A stretch of 64,000 nucleotides of DNA from Anisakis pegreffii (Eukaryota > Nematoda > Chromadorea > Rhabditida > Anisakidae), in assembly GCA_035041965.1 (NCBI GenBank), contig JAPYMA010000240.1, positions 62,001-126,000 of the forward strand. Direction: 5' to 3'. Of this stretch, positions 54,501-63,421 are shown piece after piece. The position numbers and the translations under genes are program-made. Every line of letters starts with the position of its first letter. Position 1 is the first letter of the stretch. The notes below the pieces were generated by a model. The model searched no databases, was not told the DNA's origin, and worked only from the letters and a program-made list of their open reading frames with translations.

Positions 54501-57500
54501 ACTTTCCGTATAATTCTCCACTTCAAGCCCTAAGCACTGCTGAACTACAGAATAAAACTGCTTAATTAAGAAAACATTTGCGGCAGGCTGAATCCACCGA
54601 TCTCAGCATCCCGAACGACTAATTCCTTTTCCTGTTCAGAGCAGTAAATGCTCATCTACAAAAGTGACTCATCCACCGATATCCGCACCGAACATTGTCA
54701 TTTTTAAGGGAAGACCTCAGTGGTCACAGCAACGATAAAATTATGTTGGATAAAGAAATATGGTTTGATATATTTGAGTGATTAGACAAAAACCTCGTTC
54801 AGATTTATTGCCAACACTGCGTGGAGAATCAAAAGCACTATCGGTGAGTTGTTTGTTCTGATACCGCAGCGTTTGCAGCAAAGACATTCGCCGACGTCGT
54901 CCGGCCAGATACGGATTCGATGAACACATCAAATATTGATCCGCTTCGTTTCCGGCGTCAACTGAAATCATTTTACGTTCCGACATTCCACTCTCTTGTT
55001 GAGGAAGTCAATCGAATAATCAACCATGACCAGAGGTGGGCGATAGCGCGTTATTCCGCCACTCCACTAACTAGCGAAATAGATGGATTGCTGCTCCGCT
55101 GATAGCGAAACCGTTATTACGCTATTTCGCTAAATAACAAAGCAGTGAAACAGCGCCGCGATATTTTCCACTTCTGGCCATAACCTTGTATAGCGATAGC
55201 CATTTGATGATAGTGATGATTACGCATTCATAGAAACAACATTTATGCGAAAAACAAGACAACTTTGAACAGGTCCATCAAGAGTATGAACGATGGAACC
55301 ATTAGTGATCAGCCGGTTAAACTGCGATAGAACAAGCCAATTTAGAGAGGATATTGATGATCGGAAGAGATAATTGAAAGGTAAAACATACCACTCGTAC
55401 ATCGACGGCTAGAGAGTCGTTCTCGAATCGGAACATGCGGTGCGACCGGGGAACAAAATGGCTCTGAAACAGCAATAACATGAACCGATTCAACTCAAAT
55501 TAAGACCACTGAGGTTGACTTTAAAAAAGGATTGCAATTAATGCAATATGACTGGTTGCTCTGAACAGTGCCGAAAATTCAGTATAGAAAAGCGTTCAGA
55601 GCCCGAGCTTAATAGTGACCATGAAACATATGTTGCATGTTAGCCTGAGTTCAGGTGTCATTCTATAACTAATTCAAGTTCATTTGCCTGCAAGCACGTT
55701 TGAAATCAAAAGCGCTGCTCTTATCATTCAATATCCGTAGCTCACGCTTATTGATTCATGAACGTTGTGTATGTTGTGCAGCAGTGGAGATCACTGCTTC
55801 CTAGATAACCATTAGAGCAGATAAAAATGATTTCGTTCACAAAATTGCTTTTCATAGAAATTCTCAACTGAAAAATTCAAGTTCTGAACCGAAATTTTTT
55901 CGATAGCCATTAACCGAATTTCGATTCAATTCCCATTTCAATTATTTCAAATGTCTTATCTGTGATGAGCATGCTCATCATATGGTTCATACTGGTGTTT
56001 ACCAGACCTTAAAAAACTCATTATGCCATTCAGCGAAATGACCTTCTGCTCGAATTTTATCTTTAAAGTCCACACCAGCAACTTATAAATCTTCAAAAAC
56101 CCATTCAAGAATTCATCAACGACATGCTCAAAGTAAAGCCAAAATATTTAAGGTTTTGTAATGCACTCTCAGAAACCAAACAACATTGTATGGTGCTGAT
56201 GGATAAACAAAAGCATTCCAACGAACACAATGCGGTAAATACTTCAAATTAAATTGTTTAAGCGAACTGAAGTGAACTCCATCATGCACACACAAAAACA
56301 TTTCAAACTGCTTTTTATATGAACTTTTCATTGCATGCTGAATGAAAAAACCACATTGTTGCTATTTAATCCACCCAGCAAAAAATTGCATTAGAATTGC
56401 GATTAGCTCAGAAGTCGTTTAATCTACTCCTTTATAAACTTACATTCTTAAGTCGCCTTTCCCGTTTCCAGTGAACATCTCTTGCAGAGTTTTTTTTTTC
56501 GAAATATTTTTTTTCAAGTTTTTAGATCATCTCTGATTATATACCTTGTTTATAAGTATGTGCCTTGTTTCTAATCAGTCATTACTTAGTTGTTCTTGAA
56601 CTGAAAATAGATCATATCTTTCATTCAATTGTAAAATATCTATGAAAATTTGCACCTTATAGCTATGTTGAGCTTGAGTTAGCAGAGCAGTCCCAGTTTG
56701 AAGTTTTTATATGTCTGCTTAATGACAACGTTTAGAAATTCATTAAGCATAGTGCATTTGTGGAACAACAACATACAATTGCCTGAGTGCAGCAATAAAT
56801 TCATGATATCCCGAGCAAACGAACTTTCAAACATGAAAAATTTGTAGTCACTGCAGTGAACTTCAATCGCATTGCTGGAATTTTTGCACTCAGTGAGAGG
56901 CTAATGAGGTCATCCACAAATTGAGATCAGTTTTATTTAAGTCATTCCAGGAACAAGTATGCAGCATAGAAATCCTCTCATCCGTTTCAGTTCACTGCAA
57001 AAATCATTCGTTCAATGCAGTTGATGAACCATAAAATTCTTCTCTTCAAGCAGTAAATAAAGTCAGAATCCTTCCATGCATGATTTGTATAGCTCATTTG
57101 AGATGTATTCTTTCCGTGGTCAAACTGTGTTTGGAATGTGAGTGTTTATCAACCGTTCCTTTTGCATGCCTCAATGGCAATTGTTCTGATTCATGTTATA
57201 ATACTTTATGTATCTTCACTATGCTCATAGTCCAGAACAACAGCAGTTTCAACGCTCCTGAGCCTAATGATATATCACAGATAGAATGGAAGCTGTGCAA
57301 TTAAAATTGCATTTTTTTGAACCACATGATGTCTCAGGCATGATTCAGTGAAGCAGACGAAATTCGGTGACTACTGCCTAGAGGATCAATTCCATGAGGA
57401 TACAACTTAAATTAATGGAATTCCAGTGCGAGGGAGCCGATGCTCCTTCAAAAAGTTGAATTTGCAAATGTAAGCATTTATAATATAAAAGAGTCGTTCA

Positions 57501-58365
57501 CAAAGAGAGGTCTTTTCTCAGAATGCAAGAAATTGACATCTAATAAATAACCGAAGATAATAGCTTGCAAAATCAGTTGTTCCATTCTTTTTTTTCGATG
57601 AACAAAACGACATTTTGATTTGATTTGAGTGACAAGAAAGATGAATTTCTCATAAACAAATGTGAAACTGTTCTTTTGAATTGACACCTTCAATGCAGGT
57701 GATATCCCGCTGAGGATTTTCAAATTTTACATGTTTAGCGGCTTCAGTGAACCGAAAGTCTTTTTTATTTTGAATGCTGCGATTTCTGATCCTTATAGAT
57801 CGAACAAAGTACATCGAGAAGAGCACTTTTTAGCCTACTAATCTATTTTATTGTGAATCACTTTCATTCAGAATGCATCACGAATGTCATTTTGTTATTA
57901 TCGACAACATGGAAAGTCCAGTTTCTGCAGAAAAATCAGTCCAAACGAAATTGCCGCAACAATGAAGAAATACAAATTTAAACAGAATTTGCAAAACGAA
58001 TTAAGGCAGCGCAAAATCAAACGCAAAATGATTCAATTATCATGCAAATACTGCACACGAATGCAAATAGTATTCACAGTTAGGACAAAGTTGCCTTCAG
58101 TTTGCAACGAATGAATGCGATTCCGGTAAATCACATTTTCAAGTTTATAAATAAAATTATGAAGGGAATACGGTGAGTAGCAAAGGACACATGAATCTCT
58201 GCAAACGATTCGAAATGATGCAAAATTCTCACCACATTTCTGCATAGATGGTGACGTGAGCTGCGTTTGATCATAAACTGTTGTTGGCATCAAACTATGC
58301 CTGCGTGGTTTTTCATTTTTGTCGACCATTAGTCGATAGAGTATGTAACCGTTTACCATATTCAT
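21579..58365 (-). CDS. Large multi-exon protein of unknown family
   Basis: ATG at 58365 is preceded in frame by TGA with no AG between, so it is a credible start; stop TGA ends at 21579. Block 1: 58365-58233, 55463-55392, 54961-54794, 54193-54046, 53762-53611, 53299-53048. Unphased: 50305-50201, 49960-49773. Block 2: 49456-49321, 49191-49112, 48909-48875, 48738-48362, 47486-47245. Block 3: 43636-43555, 42810-42663, 35359-35171, 31753-31670, 31396-31210, 29717-29506, 24155-23901, 23339-23178, 22775-22568, 22197-22079, 21653-21579. Within each block all phases agree. Total is at least 1,270 residues. The N-terminus has basic phosphorylation-like sites (RRHSLMP, RRRRMSLLQ, RRSAIESPPSS). The middle is helical and hydrophobic (LLDQYLPILAGSFLEY, LGYLVSLIEPHLYEYIATVI). 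The C-terminus is Arg/Gly-rich, then Lys/Glu-rich and acidic. I recognise no family; it could be two genes. Confidence 0.6.
22245..22271. repeat. Perfect 10-bp hairpin in an intron
   Basis: AAATTTGGTA and its complement TACCAAATTT are separated by 7 nt. It lies between two exons of the minus-strand gene, in a stretch of repeated ACCAAATTT words. Confidence 0.7.
24641..24847 (+). CDS. Short ORF with a signal-like hydrophobic segment
   Basis: An ATG frame of 68 codons (or an exon from 24695 to about 24812, acceptor TTCTCAG, donor GTTTCA) reads VDSVFILVLLLSTKIEAHPT, then NTYGYPTHARLLSDALNIL. The hydrophobic run followed by a polar, Tyr/His-containing tail resembles a secreted peptide precursor, but 18 polar residues precede the run. 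It lies within the minus-strand gene region, next to an exon of that gene, and could be chance. No family recognised. Confidence 0.3.
   Translation: MKGRSADYPHQPQRCSSQVDSVFILVLLLSTKIEAHPTNTYGYPTHARLLSDALNILVSKTHVTIYIV
24709..24739. repeat. Perfect 13-bp hairpin
   Basis: TATCTTGGTGCTT and its exact complement are separated by five bases (CTACT). The stem lies in the codons of the hydrophobic segment of the short ORF at 24641. There is no T-run after it, so it is not terminator-like. Confidence 0.8.
26929..29098 (+). CDS. Candidate plus-strand gene inside a large intron of the minus-strand gene
   Basis: Several coding-like segments line up on the plus strand. A 127-codon frame at 26929-27314 after acceptor TTCATACAG (NEISTRIIRTDDENLEIQ, then CRRRWKYETFCDE) comes first. 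Then 27494-27535 (DQMVLSHLPERRNE). Then 28219-28428 (LKLDELRMAQVILAITEMSY, SYEDIFKRLKPNVLVNF), 28485-28672 (EKIASLLLFDALLTDDEEVD, donor GTAAGA) and 28817-28915 (VLRTASLSQMDLDRRSD). The last is a basic segment at 29006-29098 (RSARKKARKFQSIVKLMKHE). Exon phases do not all fit and intervening frames carry stops, so it may be a gene with unseen exons or a decaying one. No family recognised. Confidence 0.4.
27740..28070 (+). pseudogene. Coding-like stretch broken by repeated in-frame TGA
   Basis: In one plus-strand frame the text reads GPERVEEKLTE, TGA, VVRIVRDSPEG, TGA, ITEAEMANALVHLVQSKRF and on to a Gln/Thr-rich run, two more TGA, then SELKLRKKIQRLTIETL. Four of the stops are TGA, each one C-to-T change from CGA (Arg). 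Just upstream a different frame reads ERMHREKTIQIRQSEIRMLL. This fits decay of part of the nested plus-strand gene, or introns I could not delimit. Confidence 0.3.
32000..35170. other. Intron of the large minus-strand gene
   Basis: No supported exon on either strand. At 32698-32806 is a patch of TTAGGC/GGCTTA-like words (reported as a finding). The rest is AT-rich with no repeat noticed. Confidence 0.5.
35026..35143 (+). mobile_element. Dispersed 118-bp element, copy A
   Basis: Nearly identical to copy B 600 bp downstream and to copy C at 7401 in inverted orientation, from GGCCTACTTGCCTAGCCAGC to CCAATCCAGGTAA. It lies just after a proposed exon of the large minus-strand gene. No clear target duplication is seen. 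Confidence 0.8.
35627..35753 (+). mobile_element. Dispersed 118-bp element, copy B
   Basis: Same family as copies A and C, with an extra 9 bases near the 3' end (CCAGCTAATCCGGGTAA). Flanks TTTAAACACAG and TTTAGACAGTG may be a decayed target duplication. Confidence 0.8.
40797..40869 (-). mobile_element. Possible hAT terminus
   Basis: Read on the minus strand from 40869 it starts CAGTGGTCCCCACGTTCGGG and runs to a C8 tract, like the end of some hAT elements. No matching opposite end was found, so it is either a fragment or a chance similarity. Confidence 0.3.
41395..41443 (+). mobile_element. Fragment of the 118-bp element
   Basis: Retains GCATTGTGGCCAG, an internal deletion, then GGATAGCTTGGCCAGTCCAGG, matching the 3' half of copies A to C. 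Confidence 0.6.
45331..45387 (-). CDS. Possible extra exon of the large minus-strand gene
   Basis: Reads GLTLLKETIARPNRFKFSK after a poor acceptor (TTTTCGAG), in phase with the exon ending at 47245, before a possible donor GTTGAT. Its end phase does not fit the next exon at 43636, so an additional exon or a different boundary is needed. Confidence 0.25.
46170..46630 (+). CDS. Hypothetical plus-strand ORFs within an intron of the minus-strand gene
   Basis: ATG at 46170, 12 bases after TATAAA (46153-46158), opens 77 codons (KRVATAPTPTTIARMGFRKN). A second ATG frame at 46465-46604 reads SDLFENQKRQLVLVEVVSMR, then TLRAQLMKLIASLDS. No splice joins them convincingly and no family is recognised. 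Confidence 0.25.
47600..47890 (+). CDS. Hypothetical plus-strand exons within an intron of the minus-strand gene
   Basis: After CATCCTATCAG a frame reads YINHKLYRLLTRISTSGDVI. A second frame at about 47698-47888 reads EESESKFGVAEIEEMRLYDS, then SEQLIAIFECRSQQGIAYAE before a possible donor GTGAAA. Balanced composition suggests coding, but the length is not beyond chance. Confidence 0.25.
50569..50700 (+). repeat. GGAACAGAACA-rich degenerate repeat, copy 1
   Basis: Contains AAAAAGGACGCATGGAATAG and several GGAACAGAA words, shared with 52158-52366. Purine-rich simple-repeat-like DNA without a convincing open frame. Confidence 0.6.
50735..50990 (+). repeat. TTA/ATT trinucleotide-rich microsatellite
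   Basis: About 250 bp made largely of ATT, TTA and GTT triplets with interruptions. Open frames over it are an artefact of the repeat. Confidence 0.9.
51224..51442 (+). CDS. Hypothetical 71-residue ORF
   Basis: After TTTTTTGTTAG an ATG at 51227 opens 71 codons with a protein-like composition (HFVEGCLRPVEDDGGISSDS, PPEMIVLDTTGERIKDISEN). It could be an exon (possible donor at 51414) nested in the large minus-strand gene. The reverse strand is also open here, so chance is not excluded. Confidence 0.25.
   Translation: MMDYCHFVEGCLRPVEDDGGISSDSVLIAVTDSDPPEMIVLDTTGERIKDISENCCGLFSKLLTVYETSVQK
51478..51657 (+). repeat. 180-bp repeat, copy 1
   Basis: Runs from TATTTTCAGCTATTGATCAT through TAATGCAGAAATCATTCACA to GTGCGTCGAGTTGAGACCGAG. 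A second copy lies 503 bp downstream in the same orientation, with roughly 85% identity by eye. No coding sense; long enough to be remnants of a mobile element. Confidence 0.85.
51981..52158 (+). repeat. 180-bp repeat, copy 2
   Basis: Second copy of the repeat at 51478, directly followed by the GGAACAGAACA-rich repeat at 52158. Confidence 0.85.
52158..52366 (+). repeat. GGAACAGAACA-rich degenerate repeat, copy 2
   Basis: Shares AAAAAGGACGCA and GAACAGAACAGTTCT with copy 1, and adjoins the second 180-bp repeat, suggesting a composite unit. Confidence 0.6.
55031..55176. mobile_element. hAT-like MITE, 146 bp
   Basis: Begins CAGAGGTGGGCGATAGCG and ends TTTTCCACTTCTG, a terminal inverted repeat with one mismatch over about 9 bp; CAGAGGTGGGC starts are typical of hAT-superfamily ends. 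The flanking 8-mers ACCATGAC and GCCATAAC agree at six of eight positions, as for an old hAT target duplication. The interior holds TAGCG/CGCTA words and no coding sequence, so it is non-autonomous. It is in an intron of the large minus-strand gene. Confidence 0.7.
55470..58230. other. First intron of the large minus-strand gene
   Basis: About 2.8 kb. One plus-strand candidate exon lies at 57872-58114 (listed separately). Otherwise no supported feature. Confidence 0.5.
57872..58114 (+). CDS. Candidate terminal exon with basic helix and CxxC
   Basis: Preceded by CTTTCATTCAG, an 80-codon frame reads GKSSFCRKISPNEIAATMKK, then QNLQNELRQRKIKRKMIQLS and CKYCTRMQIVF, ending at TGA. The basic helix followed by Cys-x2-Cys faintly recalls the C18orf21/RPP21-type ribbon proteins, but I found no partner Cys pair upstream, so I do not assign a function. 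Confidence 0.3.
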   Translation, partial: NASRMSFCYYRQHGKSSFCRKISPNEIAATMKKYKFKQNLQNELRQRKIKRKMIQLSCKYCTRMQIVFTVRTKLPSVCNE

Positions 58366-60079
58366 TTTGATTGAGACGTTTGATTCAGTTATTCAGTTAT
58401 TCAAATAACTTTAACTAAACAAGCAATTAAATGATTGTATCCGATCGCACACGAAACACTCACGTCGAATTATGCAACAGATCCGCCGATCTCATAAATT
58501 CCAGGGCGCACACTCTATCTTAGCTATCACACAATGATGAGTTCACCAACTTCACATAACAAGATGGACTAACAGTTTGGAACTGATGACTGAAGAGTTG
58601 CATAATTCCAATGAGAACATTAATTAGAGCAACTCGTAAAATAGCAATAATATCAGAAGCAGTGGTAATGTGACGGTGGTGTCACTTGAAAGAAACAGAT
58701 GTGAGGAGAATGAATCTCAGGAGCTAGTTCATTCATACTAGTAGCAAATGTTTAACAATGCGAATAGGGTCGATTCTAGGAATTGAATTGAAAGAATAGC
58801 AGATGCAGCTGGAACAATAACGTGGCACTAACAAGATTAGGCTGACAATTACAAAGCGATTAATCAGCTAAACAATTGGGGCAGCTAAATGCAGCAACAG
58901 CAGCAGCAACAACACACACACAATGAATGCCTTGCACACAAATGACACGCAATTCTAATGAGACTGAACTCGAGAAGGGGAGTGGGGAATATGTGATTAA
59001 TAGCAAAGAGCCAGCCAGCTGAATTGCCGTTCAGCGCATCCGTTTTTTCGGTCAGTCACAAATGGTGAATACGACTGACTGCTTAAACAATAGAATTTTA
59101 GCGCATGATTTCTTGGCCTTAATCAACATGTGCAAGTAGCATGCTTGAAACATGCTAGACGCAGCATATGTTACTCCATATGAAGCATTTATTTTTATGG
59201 TGGCCATTCTTAAGTCATGAGCGAAAATCAATTCAGAGAAGTGGCGTTGTTGTGTCAGCAGCTAATGATGTGTTGCGAACACCTTGCTGATCAATGGTTT
59301 AGGGAAGTAATAAGGAAACAAAACAACGTTGCGAGAACATGAACTAGCAAATGAGTCGACCTGTCAACAGAATGTCATTCACAAGTATGAATGTAACGAC
59401 AGGAAGTCTGGTTCCTCATTTAATGGAGATAACCCAAAACTGTCACCTACAAATGAGTGAAATATCCATGTTAAAGTTCCACTTAGAACTTCACTCTAAC
59501 TTCAGTCTTAAACTGTGAGAATATTCGACGATAGATACTTAATGAACTTGATGAAATGAAGAATTTGCATGATGCTGAGATGATGAAACATACGCAAAAA
59601 TTAGCTAGCTTGAATACCTACTGAATTATTAATGAGAGAGGTAGGATTAATGAATAGAATGTATCGATGACATCATGTGCAAAAGAGGTAACGACCGGAC
59701 GCAATGGTCAATTACTCTCGCACTAAACAACAACCAGATGATTGCTCAGCATTTAGTTTATCTTAACGTCAGCCTTAAAACGCTATGATGCGATTGAAAC
59801 GCCTCTCCAGATTCATTATCTTGCGATGCTTACGCATCTCACATCACACAGTCTAGTCACAAATATTTTCGAAACCGATCCATTAAGTTTTGCACAATAT
59901 TAAATTAATATATTTTTCAATATTTGTCTCAGCCAGCTTCATTTCAATTGCCCTAGGCGCATATACCACTTTCATTACTTAATATTATCATTATTGTTTT
60001 CATTGCTATGATTATTTCTCGAAATTTAGCCATCAACATTCGCATATTTCGTCATTTTCCAAGAGTTAAAATTACTCAC
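58366..60079. other. Region upstream of the large minus-strand gene
   Basis: Presumably its promoter and 5' untranslated region. A (CAR)n/(CA)n microsatellite lies at about 58891-58922. No exon is supported. Confidence 0.5.
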
Positions 60080-60503
60080 AGCGAAAAATACCGAGACGAG
60101 ACTGAGCACATATGAATTGAGGTTCTGGAAAGTTGATCGGAGCAATAGGGTTAAAGTATGCATGCCCATTGATGGTGAGTAATTTTAAAATTTCGGCACA
60201 TAAAAGAGCTGTCGGTGGTAAGTGCGATAAAGAGAAGCTAATATCAAAAGATTGAAAATCCTTCTGCTTCTGTAGGAAATGGTGATTCATATACGCTGGA
60301 AATATTGAACTTATATTTTCGAATATAAGTGCAACATTTCTAGCGTTTCAATGGTATTCACACCACAATAGATTATATCAGCTCCATTGACCGTCAAGAA
60401 AGCGCTTCTTTGCATCAAACAAGCGATGTGCGATAAATGGCACGTAAACGTTTCCTATTTCACTATCCGAATGCAGCTCTCCATTCACGATCATCAAATA
60501 TTC
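60080..60503 (-). CDS. Two candidate exons of another minus-strand gene
   Basis: 60503-60392 reads EYLMIVNGELHSDSEIGNVY, then PFIAHRLFDAKKRF (acceptor TTTACTAG, donor GTCAAT). 60208-60080 reads ALLCAEILKLLTINGHAYFN, then EPQFICAQSRLGIF (acceptor ACCGACAG, donor GTGAGT). They join in phase. They lie upstream of the proposed start of the large gene and so belong to a different gene or to an unrecognised 5' extension. No family recognised. Confidence 0.4.
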
Positions 60504-62960
60504 CTAGTAAACACATTAGGCTGAAATGAATCCGCACTAGTTTCTGGAATGAACTCAAATCAATCATGTCAAACACGCAAACAAATGACTAAAACAACAA
60601 GAAAACACATGGAACTTCTAACAATAAGCCGTCGCGTGATAGAACGGTGACCTTGTGTCTCCCACTTTAGTGTTAGCTTTGAGGAACTGCTGTTTGGTAT
60701 TTAGCTTAAAAGGATGCTCGCTGGTCTCGCTCTGTTCTAGCGGATTGGTTTTTGAGACTTAGATTGCTTGAACAGATGCTCTACGAACGCTTAAAATGTA
60801 AACAGATAAAATATAAGCAAGATGATTTAAACACGAGCATATATAAAACGACATAAATGGCAATTTATGGCCTCGGGGTGTTGCTGGAGATGAAAAACCG
60901 GTGTTAGCCTTAGGGGCTATAAAGATTGATCAAGAATGCACTCATAGTCTAGTACTTTCAACGTCATGATATTCATCAATAAAGAATGAGTAGATCCTCC
61001 ATAAATTGTGGGTAATTTAAGTGCACTTAATTTGTACCACACTCAAATTCCAGAGATGGTCATTTAGTGAATGCAAGATCTCATGGTTATGAGCACTGCA
61101 GTTATGAAGATGCTACGTGAAGACTTTATAGTTTCGTACTCTTCTATCAGATTAAATAACACAAATATGATTCATCGTACGATACTTGAATCACTTGAGA
61201 GACACACTCACGGGGCTAATGAATGGAAATTTGCTATTGTTATCCAATAGGTATTTAAGCAGGAAACTCCTAGCTTCTCCCTGTTTGATCCACTTTCATC
61301 TTACATTGAACAATTCTCATCTATCACCAATAAGGTGTTTTTTCTTGAATGATTAGCAACTGAAAATAGCATTTTTTGGATGGTAGATAATGTTATTCGA
61401 AGAGATTAATGAAGTTTACAACAAAAGAAGGCGATTCAGTTGGGAAATGAAATCTCTTAATACACTGAGCTCGCGTTCTCTTTAATCACTAAAACCATCG
61501 CCGATGAGAATTTCCGATATTGGGATAAGCGAAAAGTTAGAAAATGTAAACTATCCATGAATATTAAATCAGCATTTGAAGCTACTGGACTACTTCGTGT
61601 ATTCTCAAACTGCAATCGAAAGTTGACAAGCCGCGAGAATGAATCTAGACTAAATTGGATTTTGAACGTTCCACTCTCTTTTAATGCTTCTTGAAAATTT
61701 TTCAAAAACTTCAATTTCGAGCTCTTAAGCACCGCGTATCACTTGAGCAAATCAGCACTACAGAGCACTTGAGAAAATGAGCCCAAGGCCTTGAAGATCT
61801 TATATCTTGAACTGACATATTCGGAGGCTTTACTTACTTATTATACAGTGCCAATGAGGAGACTTCACTAATGTCATCCTCTCTTTCATGGTATCTGCTC
61901 ATATTCAGTCATTTCGCTCTGTTATCAGCTATCAAATTTACACATTGGTCGAAGCATTAATACTACATGGATAGTGCAATGTGGATATTTGTAAGGTACA
62001 CATGCATACAAAAATGAATAAGTTTTGGTAAGACACAAAAAAGTTCCACGTTATTCAATCAGCTTGAAACAGAAATGTCAACGAAGAGTAGTGAAGAGCC
62101 AAAAACGAGGAAAAGTTTAGCAGAGATGAAATTGGTGATATTCAGGATTTCAGTGGTTTATAAGGCAGGTAAGATAGGGATCTTTGGATGGGAGGATCAC
62201 TTTGATATGATGATGATCAGCTGAGTATTAAACGAAAAGTGTGATTATCGATCACAGATATCAGTTGTGAAAGATTTCATTGGAAAACAAATAACAATTC
62301 GCAACTACGCTCACTGGCTGCGAGGCGTGAATAATTTGTGCAGCAATCGCGAAATTCATTGATGTTACAATGCAAAATTTTGTTAGCTTCAATTATTTTC
62401 ATCAATTGAGGCGAACTCAAAATAATTCATTCATAATGTACCGTTCGCACAAGTAATAAAGTGAACTGATAGACTAACACGAGACATAAATGTAATAAAG
62501 TGAAACGATGTGATCAGATACAATTGAATGAGGGAGAAAATCGAGGGGATGATAAAGGGTCAACAGATATTCGCACAAGCGAATTTTCTGTAAATTTCAT
62601 TTGTTTTCAATCCGAATTATATCTTTCCATTTCACTTCCATCGCAATATTACGACAGAATTTCCAACTGCGCATCAGTCATGCACTTACTTCAGCATTGA
62701 AATGCATGCTCTCCTAATTTGATGGCCTCATGCAAATTCAACTGATACTAGAGAGACGGGACGAGAGCCTTGGCGTAGTCACAATTTTTTACAGAAAGAG
62801 GGTCACAGAACAGTCTGATGGAAAAAATTGCTGAATTTTAGAGTGCATTTTTCTAAGTTTAGTTTTTCTTCCTTCTCAGTCCACTTTTTCCTGCTTTTTT
62901 TCGTACTTTTTTTCGCTCACCCTCTATTTTTTCATTCTTTCTCCTATTTGTTCTGCCCCG
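60504..62960. other. Intergenic region
   Basis: About 2.4 kb without a supported gene. A minus-strand frame at 61457-61732 is open but has no convincing splice sites. Confidence 0.5.
62468..62498 (+). repeat. 31-bp direct repeat, left copy
   Basis: GATAGACTAACACGAGACAT and the following AAATGTAATAA recur at 63076-63106 with two mismatches. Confidence 0.8.
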
Positions 62961-62963
62961 CAG

Positions 62964-63421
62964 GAGGAAAACGGGGGAAGGAACCCAGCGCCTCATCCCT
63001 CTTTCGGTACACCACTGGATGGTGGGCGAATGCAGCAAGATATTTTCGTCAATCACTGCTATGATAATTCACCATGATAGACTGACACGAGGCATAAATG
63101 TAATAATGCATTGAACGGAATCTTTATGTCACACATTGAAGTGACTCGACAGACGTCCATTATGATTCCCTGCCACTAAAAGTCTTAGAAATTGGACCAT
63201 GCAACAGACAAATTTTGAGCAGCGCTGGACGTCGCAAAAGAATTCTCAACAGCAGAATAAAGAGTCTCAAGAACAGACGAATATTTCTGCAACTACTGTA
63301 TCGGTTATGGAATAGGAAACATATCACGGACACGGAAGCTCTCAATGAGCAATTTCGACGATTTCAATCTCTTAAATACTCAAACATGCACATGCTAGAA
63401 GATATAAGTACAACGAAATGA
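62964..63421 (+). CDS. Candidate 3' exons of a plus-strand gene
   Basis: After a polypyrimidine tract of about 130 bp and CCCCGCAG, a frame from 62964 reads NGGRNPAPHPSFGTPLDGGR and continues to TGA at 63077. A second frame, probably starting after CTCGACAG at 63152, is open to TGA at 63421. It reads YDSLPLKVLEIGPCNRQIL, then AGRRKRILNSRIKSLKNRR and a basic helix. A donor at G|GTGGGC in the first would join them in phase. No family recognised. Confidence 0.35.
63076..63106 (+). repeat. 31-bp direct repeat, right copy
   Basis: Second copy of the repeat at 62468; the pair brackets 577 bp containing the polypyrimidine tract and a candidate exon. Confidence 0.8.
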
